NCBI RefSeq assembly: GCF_001613405.1
Contig: NZ_BDCH01000006.1
Span: forward strand, 1 to 64,000
Length of the DNA: 64,000 bases
Direction of reading: 5' to 3'
From: Nocardia crassostreae
GTDB lineage: Bacteria; Actinomycetota; Actinomycetes; Mycobacteriales; Mycobacteriaceae
The notes below the pieces were generated by a model, which saw nothing but the letters and a program-made list of their open reading frames with translations, was not told the DNA's origin and did not search any database. A program made the position numbers and the translations under genes. This document shows, one piece after another, positions 36,854 to 44,983 of this stretch (position 1 is the first letter of the stretch; every line of letters starts with the position of its first letter).

Positions 36854-37407
36854 TGCGGATTCGCGAACTGGCGGTGCCGGGGGCCTGGGAGTTCACGCCG
36901 GTGCTACGCGGTGACGACCGCGGCATCTTCGTCGAGACGTTCAAGGCCTCGACCTTCGAGAAAACGGTGGGGCGGCCGTTCGATCTGCTCCAGGTCAACA
37001 CCTCCACCTCGGCGGCCGGGGTGCTGCGCGGCATCCACTACACCGAGAACCCGCCCGGGCAGGCCAAATACGTGAGCTGCCTGCGCGGCGCCTTCCTCGA
37101 CGTCGTCGTGGATCTGCGCCCGGGCTCCCCCACCTACGGCCGCTGGGACAGCGTGATCATCGACGATGTCGACCGGCGCTCGGTCTTCCTGTCCGAGGGC
37201 CTCGGCCACGCCCTGCTCTCCCTCGAGGACGAATCCACGGTCAACTACCTCTGCTCCCTCGAATACACCCCCGAATTCGACCGAGACCTGGACGCTTTCG
37301 ACCCGGACCTGGGAATCGAGTGGCCCACCACGGGCCGAGGCGGCACACCGCTCACCTTCATCCGCTCGGCCAAAGACGCCGCCGCGCCCCGCCTGGCGGA
37401 CCTGTAA
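36853..37407 (+). CDS. rmlC: dTDP-4-dehydrorhamnose 3,5-epimerase RmlC
   Basis: 184 residues, slightly short of the usual ~200. Cupin fold with GIFVETFKASTFE, VLRGIHYTENPPGQAKYVSC (catalytic His region), GAFLDVVVDLRPGSPTYGRW, VFLSEGLGHALLSLEDES and the tyrosine segment NYLCSLEY. Third step of dTDP-rhamnose synthesis. rmlD is not in the window. Followed by a strong terminator. Confidence 0.93.
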   Translation: MRIRELAVPGAWEFTPVLRGDDRGIFVETFKASTFEKTVGRPFDLLQVNTSTSAAGVLRGIHYTENPPGQAKYVSCLRGAFLDVVVDLRPGSPTYGRWDSVIIDDVDRRSVFLSEGLGHALLSLEDESTVNYLCSLEYTPEFDRDLDAFDPDLGIEWPTTGRGGTPLTFIRSAKDAAAPRLADL

Positions 37408-37476
37408 GCCTTCTCGGGAGAAGCACGAGAGAGTTCGAGGCGCGACCCAGGGCCCCGCGGGCGAAGCCCAGGAATC

Positions 37477-37520
37477 GGCGGCGCAGCCTAAGGGGGTCCG
37501 GGGGGCTAGCCCCCGCCCCT
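37477..37520 (+). repeat. Dispersed intergenic repeat with G/C hairpin
   Basis: ggcggcgcagcctaaggggg followed by a ggggggctagccccc palindrome. A related copy lies in inverted orientation at about 27126-27175 after tetR, with the same flank and hairpin layout. Gene-end location in both cases suggests a repeated terminator-like element. Confidence 0.55.
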
Positions 37521-37530
37521 CCCCAACAGC

Positions 37531-37570
37531 ACTGGGGCGCATCGCGTGTAGCGATGCGCCCCAGTTCTTT
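37531..37570. terminator. rmlAC terminator
   Basis: actggggcgcatcgc (37531-37545) pairs perfectly with 37551-37565 around a 5-nt loop, followed by tcttt. Intrinsic terminator between rmlC and the convergent MFS gene. Confidence 0.8.
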
Positions 37571-37622
37571 CGGTGGGCCGGTCGGTCCGTGTGAGCTGCG
37601 GCTCGACCGGCCGGTGGATTCG

Positions 37623-39095
37623 TCAGCCGACCAGTTCGACCTCCAGCTCACGCTGCTGGGCTTCCTGGCGGGCCCGCCGCTTGGGCAGGTAGACCGACAG
37701 GGCGATCAGCGCGCCGACGATCGAGACCCCGGCGGCGAATTCCAGGCCCGGGCGGTAGACATCGAGCACCTCGGCGGGGGTGGCGTCGACGATCGATCCG
37801 GAGGTGATGATGGCGGTGGTCACCGCGAGCACGATGGCTGCGCCGACCTGCATGGCGGTCTGCAGCACACCGGCCGCCAGACCCTGCTCGTCATCGTCGA
37901 TACCGCTGGTGGCCTGAATATTGATGGCCGGGAAGCCGACCCAGCCGATACCGATCAGCAGTACGGCGGGCAGCATCATGGTCAGGTAGTTGGGATCGGT
38001 GTCCAGCCGCAGGTACAGCAGGTAACCGACGGCCATGATCGCCATGGTGACCCCGATGATGGGGCCGGTGCCGAAGCGATCGACCAGCTTGTCGGAGACG
38101 AAGGCCGAGGCCACCACCAGCAGACCGACCGGCAGCAGGGCGAGAGCCAGCTTCAGCGGCGACCAGCCCAGGGTCTCCTGCAGGTACAGCGTGGTGATGA
38201 ACTGCCAGCTGAAGTAGGAGCAGCCCACCGCGATAATGGCCAGGCTGGCCCGCACCAGGGTGCTCTTCTTCAGGATGCCGAGGCGGATGAGCGGGTAGCG
38301 CACCCGCTTCTCGACCGCGACGAAACCGGCGAACAGGGCGACCGCCACCACGAAGGAGACGATGGTGCGCGCCGACGCCCAGCCCACCTCGGGCGCGGTG
38401 ACGACGGTGTAGACCAGCAGCAGCATGGCGGCGGTGGACAGCAGCGCACCGAAGAGATCGTGTCCGCCTTCCTCGGCGGGCTTGTCCTTGGGCACCAGGT
38501 AGATGGCGGCGACCAGCGCGGCCAGGGCGACGGGCACCGGCAGCAGGAAGGTCCAGCGCCAGCCGAGGCCGGTCATGAGGCCACCGAAGAGCAAGCCCAT
38601 GGAGTAGCCGCCCACACCGAACACGGTGTAGATGGACAGCGCCTTGTTGCGCGCCGGTCCCTCGGCGAAGTTGGTGGTGATGATGGACAGACCGGTCGGC
38701 GCGGTGAACGCGGCGGCCAGGCCCTTGATGAATCGGGTCAGGATCAGCAGCGGGCCGGAGCTGACCAGAGCGCCTGCGAGCGACGCCAAGGCGAAGACGG
38801 CCAGCGCGATCAGGAACACCTTGCGGCGGCCCAGCAGGTCGGCGGTGCGGCCGCCCAGCAGCAGCAGGCCGCCGTAGCCGAGCACATAGCCGCTCACCAG
38901 CCACTGCAGGGTGGAGTGGGAAAGGTCGAGTTCGGCGCCGATGGACGGCAGGGCCACGCCGATCATCGACACATCCAGGCCGTCCAGGAACAGCACGATG
39001 CACAGGGTGATGAGCATGCCCCACAGGCGAATCGGCCACTGTGTGGAATCTGCTGCCGCGGTGCTCACTGCGGCGCGGGTCTCGGTCAAAGTCAC
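37623..39095 (-). CDS. MFS drug-efflux-type transporter (DHA2-like, 14 TM)
   Basis: About 490 residues with ~14 hydrophobic segments. LDGLDVSMIGVALPSIGAEL in the first helix, GGRTADLLGRRKVFLI (MFS motif A) after helix 2 and the motif-C-like GFGVGGYSMGLLFGGLM region (written here as VFGVGGYSMGLLFGG) in helix 5 mark a DHA2-type exporter. It diverges from a MarR regulator, and the operator array lies over its upstream region. GTG 39095 (VTLTETRAAV) is chosen so that the start lies outside the operators; ATG 39116 is an alternative and leaderless translation is possible. Confidence 0.85.
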   Translation of the reverse strand: MTLTETRAAVSTAAADSTQWPIRLWGMLITLCIVLFLDGLDVSMIGVALPSIGAELDLSHSTLQWLVSGYVLGYGGLLLLGGRTADLLGRRKVFLIALAVFALASLAGALVSSGPLLILTRFIKGLAAAFTAPTGLSIITTNFAEGPARNKALSIYTVFGVGGYSMGLLFGGLMTGLGWRWTFLLPVPVALAALVAAIYLVPKDKPAEEGGHDLFGALLSTAAMLLLVYTVVTAPEVGWASARTIVSFVVAVALFAGFVAVEKRVRYPLIRLGILKKSTLVRASLAIIAVGCSYFSWQFITTLYLQETLGWSPLKLALALLPVGLLVVASAFVSDKLVDRFGTGPIIGVTMAIMAVGYLLYLRLDTDPNYLTMMLPAVLLIGIGWVGFPAINIQATSGIDDDEQGLAAGVLQTAMQVGAAIVLAVTTAIITSGSIVDATPAEVLDVYRPGLEFAAGVSIVGALIALSVYLPKRRARQEAQQRELEVELVG

Positions 39096-39110
39096 GAGAT
39101 GGGACAGTAC

Positions 39111-39152
39111 ATGCATGCGCATCAAATGCACAAGCATTTAATGCGTTTGCAT
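39111..39152. promoter_or_regulatory. Triple ATGC-N4-GCAT operator array
   Basis: Three palindromes of the form ATGC-N4-GCAT start at 39111, 39126 and 39141: spacers atgc, acaa and gttt. The repeat distance is exactly 15 bp. The array lies between the divergent MFS and MarR start codons and is the likely MarR binding site controlling both genes. Confidence 0.75.
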
Positions 39153-39181
39153 AATATGACCCGAACCACTAAGATCTGGGC

Positions 39182-39580
39182 ATGCCGAAGTCGACAGCGC
39201 CTGTCGATCGGCCCGCCACCAGCGGGTTGGTCGCCGAATGGCGCGATCTGCTGGCCCGGCACGCGACGACCTCGTGCGCGCTCGAGAAAGAGCTGCAAGG
39301 CCGCCACCACATCGGGCTCAGCGAATTCGAAACCCTCGACCGACTCGTGGACGCGGGGGCGGAGAGCTACAAGATGAGCGATCTCGCCAGCGATATCCAC
39401 CTGAGTCAGAGCGCATTGTCACGCGCCGTGGCGCGGCTGGAACGCGAAGGGCTGGTCGCGCGCAATATGTGCGAGTTCGACCGCCGGGCGCTGTTCGTCT
39501 GCCTCACCGACAAGGGCCGGGAACTGCACAGCCAGGCACTGCCCACGCATCGGGCGGTCCTGGAACAAGAACTGGGCTGA
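39182..39580 (+). CDS. MarR-family regulator of the divergent MFS transporter
   Basis: 132 residues. LSEFETLDRLVDAGAESYKM, helix-turn-helix MSDLASDIHLSQSALSRAVARLEREG and wing VARNMCEFDRRALFVCLTDKG are a full MarR core. A cysteine in the wing (NMCEFDRR) could be redox-sensitive, which is speculative. The start lies 29 bp from the last operator copy, so autoregulation is expected. Confidence 0.92.
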   Translation: MPKSTAPVDRPATSGLVAEWRDLLARHATTSCALEKELQGRHHIGLSEFETLDRLVDAGAESYKMSDLASDIHLSQSALSRAVARLEREGLVARNMCEFDRRALFVCLTDKGRELHSQALPTHRAVLEQELG

Positions 39581-39595
39581 CATGGTGGGACGCTG

Positions 39596-39628
39596 AAATG
39601 GTGGGATGCTGAGCGTCCCACCATTTTT
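39596..39628. terminator. Terminator of marR
   Basis: aaatggtggga (39596-39606) pairs with tcccaccattt (39616-39626), followed by more T. The same ggtggga word is duplicated a few bases earlier (catggtgggacgctg). It lies 15 bp after the MarR stop and just beyond the end of the convergent DUF5753 gene. Confidence 0.7.
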
Positions 39629-39632
39629 CGCA

Positions 39633-40505
39633 TCAGGCCGACGCGCGGATCGTCTCGATCATGGGGAGCGCGTCCACCGCGAGTGCGGTGGCGGCCGCGA
39701 AGGCTTCGCGGTAGCGCTCGACATCGTGGTCTTTGTCCAGATAGGACGCGCCCGTCAGCGATTCGACGTAGACCACCGGCGGTTCGGCGGTCCGATCGGG
39801 AGCTGCGGGGAATTCCAGCAGTACGAAGCGTCCCGCGTCCATGCCGTGGTGGTAGCCGCAGTCGGCGGGCACCAGGCGTAGTCGGACATTCGGGAGCTCG
39901 CCCAGTTTGCGCAGCCGGTCGAGCTGACCGCGCGTCACCTCCGCGCCGCCGATGCGGTGCCAGAGCACGGCCTCGGAGATCACCACATCCAGCTGGAGCG
40001 GGGATTCCTCACGGGTGAGCAGGGCTTGACGGGCCAGCCGGACCCGCACCCGCCGGTCCACCTGATCGGCCGAGATGCCCGGATACGCGCCCGCGAGCAC
40101 CGCGCGGTAGTACGCCTCGGTCTGCAAAAGCCCCGGCACCAGCTCGTTCTCATAGGTGGTGAGCCGGGCCGCGGCCTCCTCGAGGCCGATATAGACCTCG
40201 TACCCCTCGTCGATGACATCGCTGTACTCGGTCCACCAGCCGCGCGCCTTGGTTTCCCGGGCCAGGGCCGTCAGTGGTTCGATGGCGTCCTCGGGCGCAC
40301 CGTAGATGCGGCACATGGCCTCGACATCCAGGCTGCGCAGCGAGGTCTGACCGGTTTCTATGCGCCAGATCTTGGCTTCCGACCATTCCAGCCGCTGAGC
40401 CGCCACCCTGGTTGTCATGCGCGCGCGATTCCGCAGATCGCGCAGGTGACGGCCGAGTTGCCGCCGCGGCATGGTGGATCCGGTGATCCCCTGAGGTAAT
40501 GCCAT
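39633..40505 (-). CDS. XRE-family regulator with DUF5753 (Scr1-like) domain
   Basis: 290 residues. N-terminal helix-turn-helix (LGRHLRDLRNRARMTTRVAAQRLEWSEAKIWRIETGQ) followed by the actinobacterial DUF5753 domain: YENELVPGLLQTEAYYRAVL, VRLARQALLTREE, VISEAVLWHRIGG and FVLLEFPAAPD. Such genes usually sit beside a small DUF397 gene; none is seen within this window, so this is a solitary copy. Function in actinomycetes is regulation of development or stress; targets unknown. Alternative start: ATG 40472 (MPRRQLGRHL). Confidence 0.88.
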   Translation of the reverse strand: MALPQGITGSTMPRRQLGRHLRDLRNRARMTTRVAAQRLEWSEAKIWRIETGQTSLRSLDVEAMCRIYGAPEDAIEPLTALARETKARGWWTEYSDVIDEGYEVYIGLEEAAARLTTYENELVPGLLQTEAYYRAVLAGAYPGISADQVDRRVRVRLARQALLTREESPLQLDVVISEAVLWHRIGGAEVTRGQLDRLRKLGELPNVRLRLVPADCGYHHGMDAGRFVLLEFPAAPDRTAEPPVVYVESLTGASYLDKDHDVERYREAFAAATALAVDALPMIETIRASA

Positions 40506-40609
40506 CCCTCCCCCTTACAAGTTATGCGATCGCATTGTTGCACAGGAAAACTCGCCGATCCACGAACGAGCCGCCCACAGAGATCCGCGCGATCTCGGTT
40601 TCCGGCCTG

Positions 40610-41098
40610 CTATTTCCGGGACGCGCGGCCGCGGAAGCGCCAGAACTGCACCGCACGAACATCTTCCGAGAGCTGATTGACCGGTTCGGCCACATCCGAC
40701 AGCGCCTGGAACAGATCGTCGGCGAGTTCGGAGATGTGCTCCACCCGCGCCGCCAGCCGGGCCGCATTGAGCACGAACTCCAGCAGCAGGCGCACCACGG
40801 CGGCGATGACCAGACCCAGCGGCACCGCGACCACCACGCCGAAGGCCAGGCCGAGCAGCATGGACACCCGCCACAGCAGCACCGTGCAGGTGGCCGGGAT
40901 GGCGAACGCGCCGAGCAGGCCCAGCATGTAGGCCAGCGGCAGCAGGGTCCGGGTGGCCGCGCGGTGGAACTGCAGGTCCAGCAGGGCGCGCACGGCGTCC
41001 ACGCTCCAGGACTTGAAAGCACCGGGGCTGGCGAAGGGTTCGACGGGTTCCTCGAAATGCTCGAGCTCCGCCGGGCCCCCGCCCGTTTGGTCGGTCAT
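40610..41098 (-). CDS. DUF4282-like small membrane protein
   Basis: 162 residues. Cytoplasmic acidic N-terminus, then LDLQFHRAATRTLLPLAYMLGLL and a second long hydrophobic segment WRVSMLLGLAFGVVVAVPLGLVIAAVVRLLLEF, the two-helix layout of DUF4282 proteins, and a C-terminal amphipathic helix. Membrane role unknown. ATG 41098 (MTDQTGG) chosen. Confidence 0.7.
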   Translation of the reverse strand: MTDQTGGGPAELEHFEEPVEPFASPGAFKSWSVDAVRALLDLQFHRAATRTLLPLAYMLGLLGAFAIPATCTVLLWRVSMLLGLAFGVVVAVPLGLVIAAVVRLLLEFVLNAARLAARVEHISELADDLFQALSDVAEPVNQLSEDVRAVQFWRFRGRASRK

Positions 41099-41449
41099 GC
41101 CGACGATCTCCTCTCGCACAGGCCGATTCAGCCATGCGAAGTGTCACCGGTATCGCATGCGCGGCGCATCGGGTGCGAGATGTGTTCTACAACACTGTCC
41201 CGGACAGGTGGTGCATAGCCGCGCACGGCCGCGAAAGCACCCTTGACGGCGTTATCGCAGGCAGTGGACGTGAATCCGGGTTGTGTCATCGAAGTGACAG
41301 AGTCACTTTCAAGTCACGACAGCTATGGATGGTCTCGATAAGGGCCACAAGCGAACCCGGAGAAAAAAGAACGTGTAACGCCGCGAACACCCCGTGCCGA
41401 TAGGCCGCACAGAGCATCACAGAAGTTCTACCGGGGAATGGAGAAACCA
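41099..41449. promoter_or_regulatory. Intergenic regulatory region with 17-bp palindrome
   Basis: About 350 bp between divergent genes. It contains aagtgac-aga-gtcactt at 41292-41308, a perfect 7-bp inverted repeat with a 3-bp centre, followed by another gtcac word at 41313. A candidate operator for the plus-strand gene; no regulator can be assigned. Confidence 0.5.
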
Positions 41450-41932
41450 GTGCGTACGACGATTTCGTCTTCCGTCTCGGCGGCCGCGGTGGCCGCATCT
41501 GCGCAGGACTGCATCCAGCGCGGCTGGACGGTCGCCGAAACCGCCAACGGCATCTGCCTGATCACCGACGACACGGTGGCGGGCATCGAGGTCACCGGCG
41601 AGACGGCCGCATTCGTCCGCCGCTTTCTGCGGGCCAATGACATGACGGGCCCGATCATCGAGATCCCGGGCGCCGAGCGCCGCGAGATCCACCTGGTCAC
41701 GGGGATCGGCAAGGCCGGTATGGCCATCGAGGCGCTGCGCGCGTCCGGCGCGGTCGTCTACACCGACGGCGACGGCATCCCGCTGCCGCCGACCCAGCTG
41801 TCGGCCGGCTCCGCGAGCTGGGAAGTGGCTCCGCACGAGGCGCGCTGGGTGCCGCCGGTGGTGGCCATTGCCGCCGCGGTGCGCGCCGCCGCGAAGGGCG
41901 TCATGCCGCAGGTGTCGCGTATCGCTTCCTGA
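41450..41932 (+). CDS. Conserved hypothetical protein, remotely DNA primase/polymerase-like
   Basis: 160 residues, soluble, alpha/beta. GTG 41450 has ribosome site ggag 6 nt upstream, better than the ATG at 41438. Segments DCIQRGWTVAETANGICLIT, IEIPGAERREIHLVTGIGKA, LRASGAVVYTDGDGIPLPP and SAGSASWEVAPHEARWVPP recall the strand order (but not the catalytic residues) of the prim-pol N-terminal domain in actinobacterial proteins. This similarity is weak and from memory. Strong hairpin terminator follows, so it is a monocistronic gene. Confidence 0.6.
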   Translation: MRTTISSSVSAAAVAASAQDCIQRGWTVAETANGICLITDDTVAGIEVTGETAAFVRRFLRANDMTGPIIEIPGAERREIHLVTGIGKAGMAIEALRASGAVVYTDGDGIPLPPTQLSAGSASWEVAPHEARWVPPVVAIAAAVRAAAKGVMPQVSRIAS

Positions 41933-41946
41933 GTAAGCGCTAGGAC

Positions 41947-41988
41947 CGCGAAAACCGCGGGTGCTCCCCGGCACCCGCGGTTTTCGCG
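41947..41988. terminator. 18-bp perfect hairpin terminator
   Basis: cgcgaaaaccgcgggtgc (41947-41964) pairs perfectly with 41971-41988 around tccccg. Lies 15 bp after the hypothetical gene and before the convergent LuxR-type gene end. Confidence 0.75.
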
Positions 41989-42061
41989 TACTTGCATTGA
42001 AACGTTGCTTTGTGATTGCTGTTCGATATGCAACGAGGTGAGAGCGTCGGCCGGACGCGAA

Positions 42062-42505
42062 TCAGGCGCTGCGGGGGCCGATTCGCGACTGGTGTGAATT
42101 CTGATGCAGGAGTGCTGTTCTGGGGCGCACCGGATGGCCCAGTTGACGCGGTAGCGCCTGGTTCAGCACGAGGGCGCGGGCATCGCAGCGGGTGCGGACG
42201 TTCAGCTTGCGCAGGATCGCCGAGACGTGGTGGTCGACGGTGCGGATGGAGAGCACCAGATAGTCGGCGATCTCGGCATTGGTCAGGCCCGCGCACACCA
42301 GATCCAGCACATCGCGCTGCCGGGCGGTGAGCCGCGGCAGGCGCGCGGCGGCGGCCGCATCGGGCGGGGTGGGCTCCGGAGTCCGGACGAAGAGGCCGGG
42401 CGCACCGCCGATGGTCACCGCGACCACCGTGGCGGCGCCCGCCGCCACATCCTCCCGGGCGCTGAGCAGGGCGTCGAGGGCTTGTGTCCGATCGAGGAAG
42501 CGCAT
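42062..42505 (-). CDS. LuxR-type HTH regulator without receiver domain
   Basis: 147 residues from ATG 42505 (MRFLDRTQALDALL); upstream starts are possible. C-terminal LuxR domain LTARQRDVLDLVCAGLTNAEIADYLVLSIRTVDHHVSAILRKLNVRTR is complete. The short N-terminal part has no phosphoacceptor or known ligand fold, so it is a stand-alone DNA-binding protein. Divergent from the molybdopterin oxidoreductase, with an inverted repeat between the two, suggesting local control. Confidence 0.8.
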   Translation of the reverse strand: MRFLDRTQALDALLSAREDVAAGAATVVAVTIGGAPGLFVRTPEPTPPDAAAAARLPRLTARQRDVLDLVCAGLTNAEIADYLVLSIRTVDHHVSAILRKLNVRTRCDARALVLNQALPRQLGHPVRPRTALLHQNSHQSRIGPRSA

Positions 42506-42559
42506 GGGCCCAGCCTGGTCGCGGGGCCGCATCGGGTCTGTACGCGCGCACACGCGCCC

Positions 42560-42579
42560 TGTGTCAACACGCTGACACA
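42560..42579. promoter_or_regulatory. Candidate operator tgtgtca-N6-tgacaca
   Basis: Perfect 7-bp inverted repeat with a 6-bp spacer in the 173-bp gap between the divergent LuxR-type and molybdopterin oxidoreductase genes. Size and symmetry suit a dimeric LuxR-type regulator. Confidence 0.5.
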
Positions 42580-42678
42580 AGTGCGCTATCGGCACGGCGA
42601 CGTGGCTGGATCAGGTCAACCGCGGCGTGGTTGATGCGGAAGTGATACGTCTTGCCCGGTAACGCGCGATCATTGATT

Positions 42679-44862
42679 ATGACCGCCGTCACGGACAGCA
42701 CCCGGAAACTGCTGCGCACCTGCCCGCTCTGCGAAGCGGTGTGCGGGCTCGAGCTCACCCTGGACAACGACAATCACATCACGTCCATACGGGGCGACCA
42801 GGCCGATCCGTTCAGCCGCGGTTTCATCTGCCCCAAGGGCGCCACGCTCGGGCACCTCGACGAGGATCCGGATCGCCTGACCGAACCCATGATTCGCGAT
42901 CGCGCCACCGGGCGGTGGCGGGCGGCGAGCTGGGAGGAAGCGTTCGGGGCCATCCGGGAGCGGCTGCCGCAGATCACCGCCGCGCACGGAAATCAGTCCG
43001 TGGGCCTGTATTTGGGTAATCCCAATGCCCACACCGTGGCCGGGGCGCTGTACGTGCCGGTACTCATCCGGGCGCTGGCGACGCGAAACATGTTCTCCGC
43101 CAGCACCGCCGACCAGATGCCCAAACAGGTGTCGAGCGGGCTGCTGTTCGGGGATCCGCTCACCGTGGCGGTGCCGGACCTGGATCGGACCGACTATCTG
43201 CTCATGCTGGGGGCGAATCCGCTCGAGTCCAATGGATCGTTGTGCACCGCACCGGATTTCCCCGGGCGGCTGAAGGCCCTGCGGCAGCGGGGCGGGAAAT
43301 TCGTGGTGGTGAATCCGCGGCGCACCCGCACCGCGAAGCTGGCCGACGAGCATCTGTTCGTCCGGCCGGGCAGCGATGCGTACCTGTTGTTCGGGATCGT
43401 GCACACGCTGTTCGCGGAGGGGCTCACCGATATTCTGGTGCCGGTGCGGGGGGTCGAGGAGGTCCGCGCCGCCGCGGCGGCCTTCCCGCCCGGCGTGGTC
43501 GCGGCCCGCACCGGGGTGGACGAAGCCACCATCGTGCGCCTGGCGCGGGAGCTGGCGGCCGCGCCGACCGCCGCCGTCTACGCGCGAATCGGCACCTGTA
43601 CAGCGGAATTCGGCACCCTCACGCAGTGGCTGGTGGATGTCGTCAATGTGCTGACCGGCAATCTGGACGCGCCGGGCGGGGCCATGTTCCCCCACGGCGC
43701 GGCGCTGGGCATCGTGCGCAGCAGGCCGTTCCGGCCCGGACGGTGGACCAGCCGGGTGCGCGGACTGCCCGAGGCCCTGGGCGAACTGCCCGTCGCCACC
43801 CTCGCGGACGAGATTCTCACCCCGGGCGAGGGGCAGATCCGGGCCATGGTGACGGTGACGGGCAATCCGGTGCTGTCCGCGCCCAGCGGTACGCGGCTGG
43901 ACGCCGCCTTCGCCGGGCTGGAGTTCATGGTGAGCGTGGACCGGTATCTCAACGAGACCACCCGGCATGCCGATGTCATCCTGCCGCCGCCGCGCATCGT
44001 GCAGTCGCCGCACTACGACTTCGCGCTGTTGCAGTTCGCGGTGCGCAATTACGCGCGGTACTCGCGGCCGCTGGTACCGCTCGGCGACCGGCCGTCCGAG
44101 GCGGCGGTGCTGGCGCGACTGGCGCTGGCGGTGAGCGGGCAGGAGCCGCAGCCCGGTCTGGATCCGCTGACCGTGGTCGACGAGATCGTCATCGCCGGAA
44201 CGCTGCACAAGGCGGGCATGGCGGATCAGCGCAATGAACTGCTGGGCGCGAACACCACTGAACAGCGCATCGACCTGATGCTGCGGCTGGGCCCCTACGG
44301 CGCGTGGAACGGCGGTGAGCTGACTCTGCAAGTGCTGCTGGACAATCCACACGGCCTCGATCTGGGACCGCTGCGGCCGCGGCTGCCGGAGGCGCTGCGC
44401 ACGGCATCGCGGCAGGTGGAACTCGCGCCGCCGCAGCTGATCGCCGATGTGGCGCGACTGCGGGAGCGCCTACCGGCCGAACAGCCGGAGATGGTGCTGG
44501 TCGGGCGGCGGCAACTGCGCTCCAACAACAGCTGGTCGCACAATGTGGCGCCGCTGGTGGGCGGGTCGAATCGGTGCACGCTGCAGATTCACCCCGACGA
44601 TGTGCTCCGGCTCGGGCTGAACGGGCAGGCCGTGGTGAAGTCGGCGGCGGGCAGCCTCACGGTGGATATCGAGCCCACCGAGGATGTCATGCCCGGAGTG
44701 GTGAGCCTGCCGCACGGCTGGGGGCACGGTGCGAGCGACCAGCAGGTGGCGCGCGCCCACGCCGGGGTGAACGCCAATGCGCTGACCGATGATTCGCTGG
44801 TTGACGTGCCCTCCGGCAATGCCGTGTTCAACGGCGTGCCGGTGACGCTCAGCCCGGCCTGA
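42679..44862 (+). CDS. Molybdopterin-dependent oxidoreductase (formate dehydrogenase/nitrate reductase-like)
   Basis: 727 residues. N-terminal [4Fe-4S] motif CPLCEAVCGLEL...FICPKG, then Mo-bisPGD domains: MLGANPLESNGSL, VVVNPRRTRTAKLADEHLFVRPG, YARIGTCTAEFGTL, TVTGNPVLSAPSG, RHADVILPPPRIVQ, and a C-terminal barrel with LRSNNSWSHNVAPL and HPDDVLRLGL. No Tat signal, so it is cytoplasmic. No obvious serine, cysteine or selenocysteine ligand can be fixed by eye, so substrate (formate, nitrate, other) is undecided. ATG 42679 (MTAVTDSTRKL) chosen. Confidence 0.88.
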   Translation: MTAVTDSTRKLLRTCPLCEAVCGLELTLDNDNHITSIRGDQADPFSRGFICPKGATLGHLDEDPDRLTEPMIRDRATGRWRAASWEEAFGAIRERLPQITAAHGNQSVGLYLGNPNAHTVAGALYVPVLIRALATRNMFSASTADQMPKQVSSGLLFGDPLTVAVPDLDRTDYLLMLGANPLESNGSLCTAPDFPGRLKALRQRGGKFVVVNPRRTRTAKLADEHLFVRPGSDAYLLFGIVHTLFAEGLTDILVPVRGVEEVRAAAAAFPPGVVAARTGVDEATIVRLARELAAAPTAAVYARIGTCTAEFGTLTQWLVDVVNVLTGNLDAPGGAMFPHGAALGIVRSRPFRPGRWTSRVRGLPEALGELPVATLADEILTPGEGQIRAMVTVTGNPVLSAPSGTRLDAAFAGLEFMVSVDRYLNETTRHADVILPPPRIVQSPHYDFALLQFAVRNYARYSRPLVPLGDRPSEAAVLARLALAVSGQEPQPGLDPLTVVDEIVIAGTLHKAGMADQRNELLGANTTEQRIDLMLRLGPYGAWNGGELTLQVLLDNPHGLDLGPLRPRLPEALRTASRQVELAPPQLIADVARLRERLPAEQPEMVLVGRRQLRSNNSWSHNVAPLVGGSNRCTLQIHPDDVLRLGLNGQAVVKSAAGSLTVDIEPTEDVMPGVVSLPHGWGHGASDQQVARAHAGVNANALTDDSLVDVPSGNAVFNGVPVTLSPA

Positions 44863-44983
44863 CCGGGGGCGATGTGGTGACCGCTTCCCGAGCGCCGCGG
44901 CGGGACGCACCGCTGGGCCGCGCGCAGGACCGTCGTGCGCGCGGCCGGGCACCGCTCACTGCTGTTCACGAGGGGGGAACGGA

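Noticed and set aside
37320..39377. 685-codon plus-strand open frame
   Set aside because: Gln/His/Gly-rich antisense frame across the MFS gene and terminator; not coding.
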